Below, piece after piece: positions 9,553 through 20,002 of a stretch of DNA of 59,482 bases (the first letter of the stretch is position 1; each line of letters opens with the position of its first letter). Below the pieces are notes generated by a model that worked only from the letters and a program-made list of their open reading frames with translations, had not been told where the DNA came from and did no database searches. Both the position numbers and the translations under genes were made by a program. Origin of the DNA: Vulcanisaeta distributa JCM 11216 (lineage in GTDB: Archaea > Thermoproteota > Thermoprotei > Thermoproteales > Thermocladiaceae); assembly GCF_001315985.1 (NCBI RefSeq), contig NZ_BBBI01000012.1, positions 1 through 59,482 of the forward strand, given 5' to 3'.

Positions 9553-11431
9553 ATGTCAGTTCCCCCCCAAAAGTACAAAGGCAGACCCATTGAGGAATTG
9601 ATCTCGGCCGGTTATTATGACCCTGAAACCAGGACCGTCCACGCCATCACCGGCACAGAGCTTCACGTACATAGCCGTGACTGGCAACTTGAGGGCCCAC
9701 TACGGATGCTCTTCCATGTGCTTGATCCCGCGGTTGCTAAGGACCCAAAGAACCTAATTGTCTATGGTGGCACGGGTAAGGCCGCCCGCTCGTGGGAGGA
9801 CTTCGAGGCCATCGTGGACTCCCTACTCACGATGGATAGTGAGGACACACTGGTGATACAGAGCGGCCAGCCCGTGGCCATTTGGAGACTCAGCAAGCAC
9901 ACACCGAGGGTCTTAATGAGCAACGCCATGCTCGTCCCCCCCAAGTGGGCCGACTGGAAGATATTCTGGGAACTCGAGGCAAAGGGATTGATAAGCTTCC
10001 ATCAGATGACAGCCGGCTGCTGGGCATACATCGGCACCCAAGGTATTCTCCAGGGAACCTACGAAACAATCGGAGCAGCCGCAGATAGGCACTTCGGCGG
10101 CTCGCTAGAGGGTAGATTAGTGGTTAGTGCCGGGCTCGGCAACATGGGCGGCGCACAGCCACTGGCCATCAAGATGCTCGGTGGCGTAGCTTTGATAGCA
10201 GATGTTGACAAGAGGATGATACAGAGGATGATAGACACCGGCTACCTCGACACGTGGACAGACAACCTAGACAAGGCCATAGACATGGCACTCGACGCCA
10301 AGGAGAGGCGGCAGGCAACGAGTATCGGCGTTCTCGCCAATGCCGTGGATCTACTCGAGAAGTTGGTTAAGGAGAACATAGTCCCCCCCGACATACTAAC
10401 AGACCAAACACCTGCCCACGACCCGCTCTCCTACGTACCCCCCCAAGGACTCACCGTCGAGCAAGCCGAACAATTAAAGAAGAGCGACCCCCCCGATAAA
10501 TACATACTACTGGCCAAGGAGACCATGAAAAAGCACGTACAACTAATGCTCCAGTTACAGGCTAGGGGGGGCGCCGTGACCTTCGAGTACGGCAATAACC
10601 TCAGGAAGCAGGCATACGATGCCGGCGTTGAGGATGCATTCAAGATACCAGGACAGATGGAGTACATGAGGCCATTATTTGAGGAGGGCCGTGGACCATT
10701 CAGGTGGACGAGCCTAGTCGGTGATCCAAACGACATATACAAGCTGGACGACGTATTAATAACTCTCTTTGAGAAGAAGAACCCAAGGCTCGTCAGGTGG
10801 ATCAAGAAAGCTCACCAGTACGTAAAGTTCCAGGGACTACCCGCCAGGGTAGCTTACCTAGGCTATGGAGAAAGGGCGTTATTCGGCAAGATCGTTAGCG
10901 AGATGGTCAGGAAGGGCGAGCTGAGTGGGCCAATATGGTTCGGCAGAGACCACCTAGACAGCGGATCAGTCGCTTCACCCTATAGGGAGACCGAGGGAAT
11001 GCTCGACGGCTCAGACGCAATTGGAGACTGGCCAATACTGAACTACGCGCTAAACACTGCTGCTGGCGCAACCTGGACTTGCTTCCATCACGGTGGTGGC
11101 ACGGGCCCTGGCCTAAGTATTCATGCTGGTTTTGGCATGGTTGTTGATGGTACTGAGCTTGCTGAGGAGAAGGCTCTCAGGGTCTTCACTGTAGACCCTG
11201 GTTCTGGCATTGTTAGGCATGCCCATGCTGGTTACCCGAAGTCCTTAATGGTTGCTAGGGAGAAGGGTGTTAGGATACCAATCATCGATAGGCTTGAGGA
11301 GAAGAGTAGGCGTGTGATTGAGGAGGCGTATAGAGGGTAGGATTAGTAGGTTCACGTATGAGAGGGTTAAGAAGGACCTTGAGGAGTATGAGGCGAGGAA
11401 GCAAAACTATAGAACGCCATTTAATACCTAG
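9553..11431 (+). CDS. hutU: urocanate hydratase
   Basis: Second step of histidine breakdown: urocanate to imidazolonepropionate, with NAD as electrophilic cofactor. Signatures are YGGTGKAARSWEDFEAI, SGQPVAIW, MTAGCWAYIGTQGI, LQGTYETIGAAA, AGLGNMGGAQPLA (NAD loop), TDQTPAHDPLSY, TFEYGNNLRKQA, GPFRWTSLVGDP and GRDHLDSGSVASPYRET. The frame stops at 11340, but one G fewer there continues in a charged tail RISRFTYERVKKDLEEY to 11431, about 626 residues. Runs of seven G or C give RGGAVTF and VPPD where relatives have RGAVTF and a single proline before D. The rest of a hut operon is absent; the arginase-family gene at 4544-5452 could supply formimidoylglutamase. Confidence 0.9.
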
Positions 11432-11456
11432 TTACGGCTTTCATGGCGAGTCGTAG

Positions 11457-12550
11457 TTAAATCTGGCTGAATTTCATCCTTATTATTGGGTCCGCTATCT
11501 CGTATTCGCCGTGTGAGACCCTACTTATTATGCTCATTTTCATGAGGTTGTTTAATACTCTCTCGATTTCGCCTGGTGCCACGTATTTATTGAGTTTTAG
11601 TGTTATGTATTCCCTGATTTCGCTGAATTGCTTCTTACCTCTGGCTATTGCTTCAAGTGCTAATCCATAGTACGTGGACCTACTTAATAATGACCTTAAT
11701 TCGTCATTAATTAGTTCCATGGCCCTTCTATAAATCTCATTGATGTTTGTTATTCCGCGTACCCTGGCATTGCGTAGTACGTTAACCACCCCCCCACAAT
11801 GCCATCGAGCTCATCGACTGCGTCGAGTATTTCGCTCATTTTTATCTCTATTCCGTATTGCCTGAAGCCTGTTATTAGGAATTGAATTGATGCGTCCCTA
11901 TTGAATGGGGTTATTGTTAGTTCCTCGATGAATCTTCCGTAGAGTGGTGACTTGGGGTTTTCGAGACCTAGGAAATCGTGTAGTAGTCCAACTTCGGAGC
12001 CTGTTAATATTACCTTAATATTGCTTAGGTTATCGTATGTGTAGGCGAGTATTTGTGTGAGGTCGATCTTGCCAAACCCCCCCTTTAGCATCCTGAGGGT
12101 TTGGGCCTCGTCTATTGCTATTACTATTTGGTCTAGGTTTTTGGATAAGGCGTTTAGTAAATCCGTTAGGTAAACGCTCCTCCAATCAACCTCGATATTA
12201 AGTTCAATGCCGCTACCTAATACGTTTATGCCTCGAATAATCTTCGTGATATTCCTAATGGCATTCTCAAGGCGCCACTTAATGGATAACTCAGTTAGGC
12301 AATTCGATAATAGTTGGTAGAATCTCCTTTTCGTGAAGTCATTCTCGAGAGCCCTAGCGTCAATGTAGCAGTACGGTGTGTTTGCTTCATTTAGGGCAAC
12401 CCTTAGCACCGATGTTTTGCCGACACGCCTAATTCCGTATATTGCAAGGAGCCTTGACCTACCCCTTATGAAGTTTAGGATGCTATCTACCTCGTTGTCT
12501 CTGCCGAAGAGGTCCTCCCTCCTCGTTTTTGGCTCTATGTCGAATAACAC
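11457..12550 (-). CDS. archaeal AAA-type ATPase (PF01637-like)
   Basis: P-loop ATPase of the archaeal ATPase family, common in crenarchaea and of unclear role. Visible are the N-terminal LFGRDNEVDSILNFI, the Walker A IYGIRRVGKTSVL, Walker B IVIAIDEAQTL, and the sensor VILTGSEVGLL. The C-terminal winged-helix part is in a second frame (SIISRVSHGEYEIADPIIR), joined by one missing G near 11779 to give GWLTYYGNARVRGI. GTG at 12550 is preferred as start because the TATA-like core of the palindrome at 12561-12581 lies about 21 bases upstream; another GTG at 12577 is inside the palindrome. Diverges from the second retropepsin-like gene. Confidence 0.75.
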
Positions 12551-12560
12551 TAAATACTCA

Positions 12561-12581
12561 CCCTGTGTATTATACACAGGG
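12561..12581. promoter_or_regulatory. perfect palindrome overlapping a TATA box
   Basis: CCCTGTGTAT-T-ATACACAGGG: ten-base perfect inverted repeat with a single central T. Its centre contains the TATA-like element read on the minus strand for the ATPase gene. A dimeric repressor bound here would block TBP. It is immediately followed by a G run that may be artificially lengthened (12579-12585). Confidence 0.6.
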
Positions 12582-12655
12582 GGGGTGTTTAAATCCCTGA
12601 CCTAGGAAATGAGTCAGCCTTTAAATATCCGCATTTAGTAATACCTGTGCAGCAG

Positions 12656-13190
12656 ATGAGTAGTAAGAAGGAGCTTCCTAAGCTTGAGGTTAAGGGTTTT
12701 GTTGGTTATATTAGGTATATTGCTTATTTAGGGACTTATGATGAGTATATTAGGGGGGGCTTGAGGAGGGATGACCACTTGGTTAAGGATCGTAATGAGA
12801 AAGGGAGATAATGAAGTCATTACTTGTGCCCTAGCCAATACTGGGTTTGAAGGTTTAGGCCCTGATGTATTAATGCCTATTGATGTTGCCCAGAGGCTTG
12901 GGTTTAACCTATCGGGTGGTGATGCTGAGGTTTATGCCATTCGTACGGCTTCAGGAATTGCCCCAATATATCGTTTTAGGGAGAGTATCAGCGTTAAGGT
13001 ATTGGTCAGTGATAGGGATACGCCCATTGTTAGGTTGACGCCCATTGTTTCTGAGTCTGTGGATTACGTACTCCTTAGCGACAAGGCTTTGACGGAGTTG
13101 GGCATAGTGATTATTGATGCGGGTAATGGCATTTGGTGCTTTAGGGATGAGTTAGGGAGGGCTTTTAGGAATTCATGCATGCCTGGTTAG
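12656..13190 (+). CDS. retropepsin-like (clan AA) protein, paralogue with NTG for DTG
   Basis: Second clan AA-type protein of the window. The better-conserved part is TTWLRIVMRKGDNEVIT, CALANTGFEGLGPDVLMPID, VAQRLGF and DYVLLSDKALTELGIVI, the usual strand order of the fold, but the catalytic D-T-G is N-T-G. An ATG at 12656 opens MSSKKELPKLEVKGFVGY, which reaches the protease-like frame only through a one-base shift between about 12760 and 12810; alternatively translation starts at the ATG at 12771. It overlaps the end of the ferritin-VIT1 gene by 4 bases in convergent orientation. Probably related to the gene at 8957-9443 by duplication. Confidence 0.55.
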
Positions 13191-14318
13191 GTTATTGCTA
13201 TATGCAGTATTTGATGCGCTATTGTGCCTATTGTGTATGTGGCTGCGGCTGCGCCTAGGGATAGCGCTATGTTCATGACCATTGTATGGGCTATGCGGCC
13301 ACTCCCTGATATTGCCGTTAATAGGCCGCTTATGGCCTGTGCAAGGGCCACGAGCATTATTGATACGTATAATGAGCCTACATTCCCAATTACGTGACCA
13401 AGCAGTGGGAATGGCGCGATGACGAGTAATGCGCCTATTAGGTAGAATATGCCCGTGTAGAGGGCTGACCTTCCAGGACTCTCGAGTGCCTCCTCCGACA
13501 GTCCCACCTCGCTCACCTCAGTTATTTTCTTACTAATGTTTATGTCTGTTGATAGGCTAGGGGGCTATCTCGCTGGCTGTCTTCTCGTCAATGCCCATCT
13601 TATTTAGGGCGTCCTTAACTCTCTTCGTCCTATCCTCCATGTTGAGGTTCTCAAGCTCTATGTCTATTTTAGACAGCATGGTTTCCCTAATGTCCCTCTG
13701 GGCCTTTGTTGACATGTAGGCTCCCACGGCCATTGAGAGAGTGCCCGCGGTGCCAACTATTAAACCGGCCAGCGTTATGAGCATTGGGTCAGCGACGACG
13801 GGCGCCAAGCCAGCCACCGCCGCCAGTACCTCCACTAGTCCATCACTCATTCCGTACATGGCATCCCTAATGTTTTCAATGAAGGCCTCGAACCTCGACT
13901 CCTCCTCCTTAAATACCTCCTCATGGGAAACCTCATCAAGTAATATCTCCCTGAGCTTGTCTGTGTGCGGACCGAGCACCCTCTTCCTAACCATCTCGCC
14001 GTACCTCTTGATCGCCTCGACCTCGGCGCTTTCCCTCAATTTAACTAGGAATCCCAGCCCAAATAACCTCCTGATTAGTACCGAGGATATTACTGAGAAT
14101 TTAGAGGGCTTTACGTTACTAACATCAATGCCCGCTTGGCCTGCGACGGCTTTCCAGAACTCTGCGTGGCCGGTCTCGTATTGTGATAACTTAAGTAGTT
14201 CTTCTCTTAATTTGCTGTTGTTCTCAATCCTGGCTAAGGCTGCGTAGATCTCGGCATCCGTTAGCTCGTCCCTATAATTCTCAATGATCTCATCCCTGCT
14301 GAGTCTGAGCTCCATCAT
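13187..14318 (-). CDS. ferritin-like/VIT1 (CCC1) fusion membrane protein
   Basis: An N-terminal ferritin-like four-helix domain (ELTDAEIYAALARIENN, YETGHAEFWKAV, LDEVSHEEVFKEEE) is joined to a VIT1/CCC1 transporter domain (MYGMSDGLVEVLAAVAGLAP, GAYMSTKAQRDI). Such fusions (erythrin-VIT1) are thought to oxidise and transport iron or manganese across the membrane. The first frame ends at 13557. A G5 run at 13560-13564 must be G4; the reading then continues SLSTDINISKK, VGLSEEALESPGRSALYTG and two further membrane helices to 13187. ATG at 14318 is chosen from two adjacent ATG codons because a TATA-like TTTTTAATA lies about 26 bases upstream. About 377 residues. Confidence 0.75.
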
Positions 14319-14338
14319 AATCCTACGCAAGTACCTGC

Positions 14339-14374
14339 CTATTAAAAATCTATATTCTAGGATAATTTATAAAA
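14339..14374. promoter_or_regulatory. divergent promoter with two TATA boxes
   Basis: TATTAAAAAT (minus strand TATA for the ferritin-VIT1 gene, start 14318) and TTTATAAAA (plus strand TATA for the acyl-CoA dehydrogenase, start 14398) lie side by side. Each is about 26-28 bases from its start codon, which supports leaderless transcription in both directions. Confidence 0.55.
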
Positions 14375-14397
14375 GCAAGATTGAGGCTAACCATCGT

Positions 14398-15644
14398 ATG
14401 GTATTCCCACTGGATAGTCTCCAGGACTATCAATTAATGTTTAAGCCGGAGCATGAAATGCTTAGGAAGAGCGTTAGGGAGTTTCTCGAGAGGGAGGTGG
14501 CGCCGCATGCGCTTGAGTTTGATGATAGGGATGAGGTACCCAGGGAAATACTGAGGAAGCTGGGTGAGCAGGGCTTATGGGGGGGCATTGGGATTGACGA
14601 GAGCCTTGGCGGGCAAGGCGCGATACCGTATCTGCCGTGATATTAATGGAGGAGTTGAGCAGGGTGGCGCCGCCCTTGGCCGTTATCCGCGGCACCAATG
14701 ACTTGTTCGTGACACCATTACTCCTATTTGGTAGTGATGAGTTGAAGAGGAAGTATGTACCGCCAATAGCCAGGGGGGGTGAGGCCTTTGGTGCTCATGC
14801 TATGACGGAGCCATGCTGTGGATCGGACGTTGCTGGCATTCAGACGAGGGCTGTTAAGAAGGGTGATAGGTGGGTTATTAATGGTAGGAAGATCTTCATT
14901 AGTAATGCTGACATTGCTGATTACATAATGGTCTTCGCGAGGACTAGTGAGCCGCAGCCCAATAGGCGTTGGTTTGGGATAACAGCCTTCATTGTTGAGA
15001 AGGGGGGGACGCCAGGCCTCAAGATAGGTGCTAAGTTCGAGAAGAGGGGGGGTTTGAGGGGGGGTAGTCATGCGATGGAGGTTATTTTTGATGATGTTGA
15101 GGTTCCCGATGCGAATAGGGTTGGTGAGGTTGGCATGGGCTTCATAATAGCCATGGAGACCTACGACAGGACCAGGGTTGGGGTTGCGGCCCAGGCACTC
15201 GGTATGGCACAGGCGGCCTTTGAGAAGGCATTCCAGTACTCACTGCAGCGTACGGCCTTTGGTCAGTACCTGGCTAGCTTCGAGGCTATTCAATTCAGCC
15301 TTGCCGAGATGATGGCGGAGTTGATGACCGCCAGGTACCTGGTATACCTGGCCGCATACCTGGCTGACCAGGGTAGGGAGGAGTTTAAGTACGTGGCTAG
15401 TTTGGCGAAGTTCTACACCACGGAGGTTGCCGAGAAGATAGTGTCCAAGGCTATCGATGTACATGGGGGGGGTGTCGGCGTCATCCATGAGACTGGCATT
15501 GAGAGGTTCCTTAGGGATGTTAAGATAACGGAGATTTACGAGGGCGCGAACAACATTCAGAGACTTGTGGCCTTTAGGCAGTTGGTGAGGACTCTGATGA
15601 AGAAGGGCATTGTAAGTCAGGATATTGCCAGGTCAATAACCTAA
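14398..15644 (+). CDS. acyl-CoA dehydrogenase
   Basis: Flavoprotein oxidising acyl-CoA to enoyl-CoA. Landmarks: MLRKSVREFLEREVAPHALE, GIDESLGGQG, LMEELSRVAPPLAV, AMTEPCCGSDVAGIQT (FAD/substrate loop), INGRKIFISNADIADY, QRTAFGQYLASFEAIQF, and the C-terminal HGGGVGVIHETGIERFLRD and ITEIYEGANNIQR containing the catalytic-region Glu. One base is missing near 14624 (GG to G). Three G7 runs (15002-15008, 15046-15052, 15058-15064) give EKGGTPG, KRGGLRGGS where the family reads EKGTPG and K-x-GLRGS, each with one glycine fewer. About 415 residues. Ends 3 bases into the convergent nitrilase gene. Confidence 0.92.
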
Positions 15645-16447
15645 GTATCAACGATATTGACTAAAATATTACTTATTAAGAGCTCATTTCTTAAGTCGTT
15701 AATGTAGCCCCCCCTTCTAGACCGCGCATACTCTATTTCATCATGATTGATTATTGCTGTAAATATACCCTCAACCCCCCCGAGATCAACGACTAACCTG
15801 TATTCACCATTTGGTGACGCTACAAAGCTGCCGCCGAGTACGTCACGTCCATCTGGGTATTTATACCCAGTGCCCATGGCCGAGGCGAAGTATGTCGAGT
15901 TCTCAAAGGCCCTTACAAGACCTAGGCTTCTCCATAGGGACACCCTATCAGCACTTATACTACTTGGGTTGGCCACTAGGTCTACTTCGTGCTTAGCCAA
16001 TAGCCTGATTAGTTCGGGATACATAGCATCAACGCATATTATACAACCAATTCGCCAGTCGTTCATTTTAATAACGCCAAGTCTATTGCCATTACTTATT
16101 CCTATCCTCTCGCCCGTTGCCCTGGATGGGTAGATCTTCTCTGAATAATTGATTAGCCCCCCCTTTTCATTGACCATGGGGGGGCATATACTCACGTTCT
16201 TATTATCGACGCTGACGTAGGCCGCACCACCAATTATTAAGGCACCCACTTCATTGGCGAGTTCCCTGAGTAGGCTAACGTACTCGTTGAATTCCTCATT
16301 ACTGAATATCCTTACCCCAACCCAATTCTCAGGCAGAATTATTAGGTCGGTTGTTACGTCCTTAATCCTAGACCTTAACCATTCAATGCCCTCATTATAA
16401 TTACTAAATCTCCTAGTCTGGGCGATGGTCACCCTGAGACTGCGCAT
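15641..16447 (-). CDS. carbon-nitrogen hydrolase (nitrilase superfamily)
   Basis: Amidase-type hydrolase of the nitrilase fold. The catalytic triad is visible: Glu in DLIILPENWVG, Lys in NYSEKIYPS and Cys in IGCIICVDAMYPEL. The frame is intact over 268 residues. The start ATG at 16447 lies next to the stop of elp3 at 16450, so both are probably translated from one message. Substrate cannot be read; omega-amidase or a beta-ureidopropionase-like activity are possible. G and C runs of seven near 15707, 15775, 16156 and 16178 each probably add one residue. Confidence 0.85.
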   Translation of the reverse strand: MRSLRVTIAQTRRFSNYNEGIEWLRSRIKDVTTDLIILPENWVGVRIFSNEEFNEYVSLLRELANEVGALIIGGAAYVSVDNKNVSICPPMVNEKGGLINYSEKIYPSRATGERIGISNGNRLGVIKMNDWRIGCIICVDAMYPELIRLLAKHEVDLVANPSSISADRVSLWRSLGLVRAFENSTYFASAMGTGYKYPDGRDVLGGSFVASPNGEYRLVVDLGGVEGIFTAIINHDEIEYARSRRGGYINDLRNELLISNILVNIVDT

Positions 16448-16449
16448 AA

Positions 16450-17978
16450 TTAACCCGTTACTAGGTCCTCATTGCTTAAAAAGGCCTCGTTAATATTATG
16501 CTCGGATAATACTGACCTTCTAAGGTCCTTAAACATGTAGAGACTACCTGGGTACTTCCTATAACCAAGCCTCCTATAGTATTCTCTAACGCCCACGCCC
16601 GATATAACGAACATCCTATAGGCATTGAACTCCTCAAGGCTATGTGCTCGGCCCTAGCCATCAACGCCCTACCAATACCACGGTGCTGCCACCAGAATAG
16701 GTCCGTCGCCCTACTACCAATTGGTAGCTCAGGCCCATAAACATGCAACTCCCTAATTAGGGCTGCCCTACCAATCCTAATCTCAGGCCTATGTGCATTA
16801 TTGCTTGGTATCCTAAGTCTCAGTATTCCATAGAGCGTGTCGTCATCGTCGATTACCTCCAGGAAGATCTCATGGCCGCCGGATGCTTCGTAATCAATCC
16901 TATTAATCACCAACTTCCTAGGCGTTGGCACCAGGCCCTTCTTTATGTACTTATGACCAACCTCACGGCACCTAATCTCCACGCATTTAAGGCCTAGTCT
17001 CTCCATGTCGCTAAGCACGACCTCCCTCATGTTGCCTATCTTCGGGCCATCAACAACCCAGTGAAGCGGTATGTCCCTGCCGAATCTCATGACCCTGACC
17101 CACCTGGGTATTGATGCCATGATATTGGCCAAGAGCCAATGCCAGGTCTCCTCATCATAACTCCTATATAGGCCCTTTAACCACTCCTCGTATAATTCCG
17201 TGTCCTTGACAACGAAGGTTGGGTAAACCTTAACGCAGTCAGGCATGAAGTTTGGGTCACTGAATATTGTCTTTACCATCTCGAGATCCCTATCTGGTGT
17301 TGAGCCAGGGAGTCCAGGCATTATGTGGTAGCAGACCTTGTAGGCAGCGTCCTTTAGGTACTGCGTTGCTCGATGGACTCCTTAACACCGTGACCCCTCT
17401 TAACCCTCCTTAGGACATCATCATATATCGATTGAACGCCAATCTCAACCCTCGTAAATCCAAGCCTAAGCATTAGGTCTATGTGCCTCGGCCTCGCGAA
17501 GTCAGGCCTTGTCTCAAGTTCAAGGGCCACAACCCTAATCCTGGCTCTCTCATTTCGTCTATGCTCATACTCAATGTTGGGGGGCTGTCGATGGATCCGT
17601 GCTTACCATTGGGTAGTCATTAATGGCCTTGAACGCATTACCAATGAACCATGTTAAGTATGACTCAGGCAGTGATGTTATTGTACCACCCATTATAATT
17701 AGCTCGACCTTGGATACCGGGTGATGGAGGGCCTCGTACTGCCTTATCCTAGCCACGACTTGCCTGTATGGGTCGTAGTTCAGAGGGGGGGCGGCTCTGA
17801 GGACCACTGGTGAGTCCGGGAGGTAACTCTTTGGGGTGTTTGTCTTCTTTCCGCCGGGGCAGTACGTGCAGTTGAATGGGCATGCCACGGGCTCGACCAT
17901 TATGGCAATTGGGACTACCCCCCCTGATATGGTCCTCGTGGGCTTCAACCTATTGAGTAAGACATTAACGCTACCCAT
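16450..17978 (-). CDS. elp3: Elp3-type tRNA uridine(34) carboxymethylation enzyme
   Basis: Radical SAM plus GNAT acetyltransferase protein that modifies wobble uridine of tRNA. N-terminal part: PVACPFNCTYCPGGKKTNTP (cluster cysteines), KVELIIMGGTITSLP, ELETRPDFARPRHIDLMLRL, RVEIGVQSIYDDVL. C-terminal part: HIMPGLPGSTPDRDLEMVK, LVPTPRKLVINRIDYEASGG, IRELHVYGPELPIGS and WWQHRGIGRALMARAE (acetyl-CoA loop). Errors: C6 for C5 near 17580, a lost G near 17370, a lost C near 16648; the joined frame ends at 16450 with LGYRKYPGSLYMFKDL. About 510 residues, normal for archaeal Elp3. Confidence 0.9.
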
Positions 17979-18103
17979 TACCTGTAGTTAAGGCTTTATG
18001 GGATTTAAAACGCTTTTATCAAGCCATTTAATTCAAAGTAATTTCGATAATAATCACGTCATAGGTTTTTAAATCAAGAGAGGCGTTTATTCCTGGTATA
18101 TAA

Positions 18104-20002
18104 GTGTCTGGGACCGAGGCATTGATTAGGAGGTATTTCCCATACGATACGTTTAGGAAGTATCAATGGGAGATAGCCAGGAGTATATATGATGCATTGT
18201 CAGGCGGTAAGGTCGCACTTATCGAGGCGCCCACGGGCGTTGGTAAAACAGCGAGTGCCCTAGCCGCGTCACTGGCATATGCCGAGGAGGATAATGCCAA
18301 GGTCCTCTTTCTCATTAGGACTAAGAATGAGGCGCAGGCGCCAATTAGGGAATTACGTAGGTTGAGGGATAGGGGGGGCGTCAACGTTGACTTCGTGATA
18401 ATTAGGAATAGGCCCGATATGTGTTGCATGGTGAGTACTCGTAAGCTCCCATATGAGGAATTCCTTGAGGAGTGCAAGTTCCTAAGATCAAGTGGTGAGT
18501 GCCCATACTACTCTAATATCAGGAAGATAAATATTAATGATTTAATGCCCAACATAGTGGATGGGGGGGTAGGTAATGTCAACGAGTACGTATCCACCCT
18601 ATGCACACATAATGTTTGCCCCCCCTACGAGGTTTCTAGGATGTACATGGATAGGGCTAGGGTTGGCATAATGACGTATTACTACATCTTTAGTATTAAT
18701 AAGCCCGAGACCATGAATATTGATGTTAAAAATTCCGTACTAGTAATTGACGAAGCCCATAACCTACCAGACGCGATAAGTAGCCTAAACAGTATTGACT
18801 TACCATTAACTTCGGTGGTTGCCTCCATTAACGAGGTTAGGAGGCTTGTTGATGATGAGGAATTGAAGAATAGAACCATCAAGATACTGAGGGGGGGTCT
18901 CCAAACATACATGGTTAAGCTGAGTAAGGTCCTCGAGGAGGAGACAATGGTATCCCTGGAGCTCGGTGATGTGCTTCAATTCTTCGAGGACTTCCAAGCA
19001 ATAACGGATGCCTACTACGAAATAATCAAAAGGAAAAGGAGTGCAGGCGTGCCAATACCATACACGCCACTATCCCGATTACTGGACTTCCACAAAGCAA
19101 TACTGAATAGGGTAAGTGGGTTTAGTGTGTTTCTCGCTAGGGATGAGCAGGGCGTATCCCTTGTCTATAAGTGCGTTGATCCATCGGTGGTGAGCGGGCC
19201 CGTTATTAATGAGGCGGGCGGTGTTGTGCTCATGAGTGGTACATTACCGCCGAGGGATTACGTGACGAGCATGCTCGGCATAAGCAGGGGGGGCATTGTT
19301 GAGTATAGGATTGGCTTTAGGGACTACGTAAGGTCTGAGAACTACGGTGTGTTGATTTATGACGGCGTGACCACAAGATACGTGGAGAGGGATGAGGAGG
19401 AATATGCAAAGATAGCAAATATACTTAGTAGGGTTTACCAGGTGTATCCTCTTGATAAGGCAATACTGTCGATATTCCCGTCATATGCCGTACTTAAATC
19501 CGTTAGGAAGTACCTAAGCCCCCCCAGTGTTAAGTATATCATGGAGCTTGGTAATACCTCAATTGATGACTTAATTAGGGATTTGAGGAATGACCGTAAG
19601 AGATTGATAATGGCCGTGGCCGGCGGTAAACTCGTTGAGGGTGTTGAGTATAGGCTCGGCAGTGAGAACCTGCTTGGTTTAATAATAATTGTTGGTGTTC
19701 CATACCCAGAACCCAATGATTACCTGGATGATGTCATGGAGATACTTGCGGCCAGGCTTAACGATAGAAAGTTAGCTTGGGAGTTGACGTATCAGTGGCC
19801 CGCCATTGTTAGGATTAAGCAGGCAGTTGGTAGGGCATTTAGGTCTGAGAGTGATAGGGCGTTGGTAGTGCTCATGGACCGTAGATTCAGGGAGGCAAGG
19901 CTTGCCAAGGTCTTTGAGGATTACTTCGGGAAGTACGTAATAGTTAATGAGGACGCGTTGATTAATGAGGTCCTAAACTTCAGCGTTACTCCCCCCCATT
20001 AA
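18104..20002 (+). CDS. xpd: XPD/Rad3-family DNA helicase
   Basis: Iron-sulfur superfamily 2 helicase, 5' to 3', of nucleotide excision repair. Motifs in order: Q-like YDTFRKYQWEIARSIYDAL, Walker A IEAPTGVGKTASALA, the cluster region with NRPDMCCMVS, EECKFLRSSGECPYY and THNVCPPYEV, the DEAH box LVIDEAHNLPDAI, MSGTLPPRDYVTSMLG, VAGGKLVEGVEYR and the arginine-finger motif VGRAFRSESDRALVVLMDRR. Frame intact, 632 residues. GTG at 18104 is the longest start; a TTG at 18122 (MIRRYFPYD) would match relatives better, and a TATATAAG at about 18095 would suit that start. Converges on the proline-rich protein with a 17-base overlap. Confidence 0.92.
   Translation: MSGTEALIRRYFPYDTFRKYQWEIARSIYDALSGGKVALIEAPTGVGKTASALAASLAYAEEDNAKVLFLIRTKNEAQAPIRELRRLRDRGGVNVDFVIIRNRPDMCCMVSTRKLPYEEFLEECKFLRSSGECPYYSNIRKININDLMPNIVDGGVGNVNEYVSTLCTHNVCPPYEVSRMYMDRARVGIMTYYYIFSINKPETMNIDVKNSVLVIDEAHNLPDAISSLNSIDLPLTSVVASINEVRRLVDDEELKNRTIKILRGGLQTYMVKLSKVLEEETMVSLELGDVLQFFEDFQAITDAYYEIIKRKRSAGVPIPYTPLSRLLDFHKAILNRVSGFSVFLARDEQGVSLVYKCVDPSVVSGPVINEAGGVVLMSGTLPPRDYVTSMLGISRGGIVEYRIGFRDYVRSENYGVLIYDGVTTRYVERDEEEYAKIANILSRVYQVYPLDKAILSIFPSYAVLKSVRKYLSPPSVKYIMELGNTSIDDLIRDLRNDRKRLIMAVAGGKLVEGVEYRLGSENLLGLIIIVGVPYPEPNDYLDDVMEILAARLNDRKLAWELTYQWPAIVRIKQAVGRAFRSESDRALVVLMDRRFREARLAKVFEDYFGKYVIVNEDALINEVLNFSVTPPH

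Noticed and set aside
13741-14247. 168-residue open frame antisense to the ferritin-VIT1 gene
   Set aside because: Ser/Thr-rich shadow with no motif; the opposite strand encodes an obvious conserved protein.
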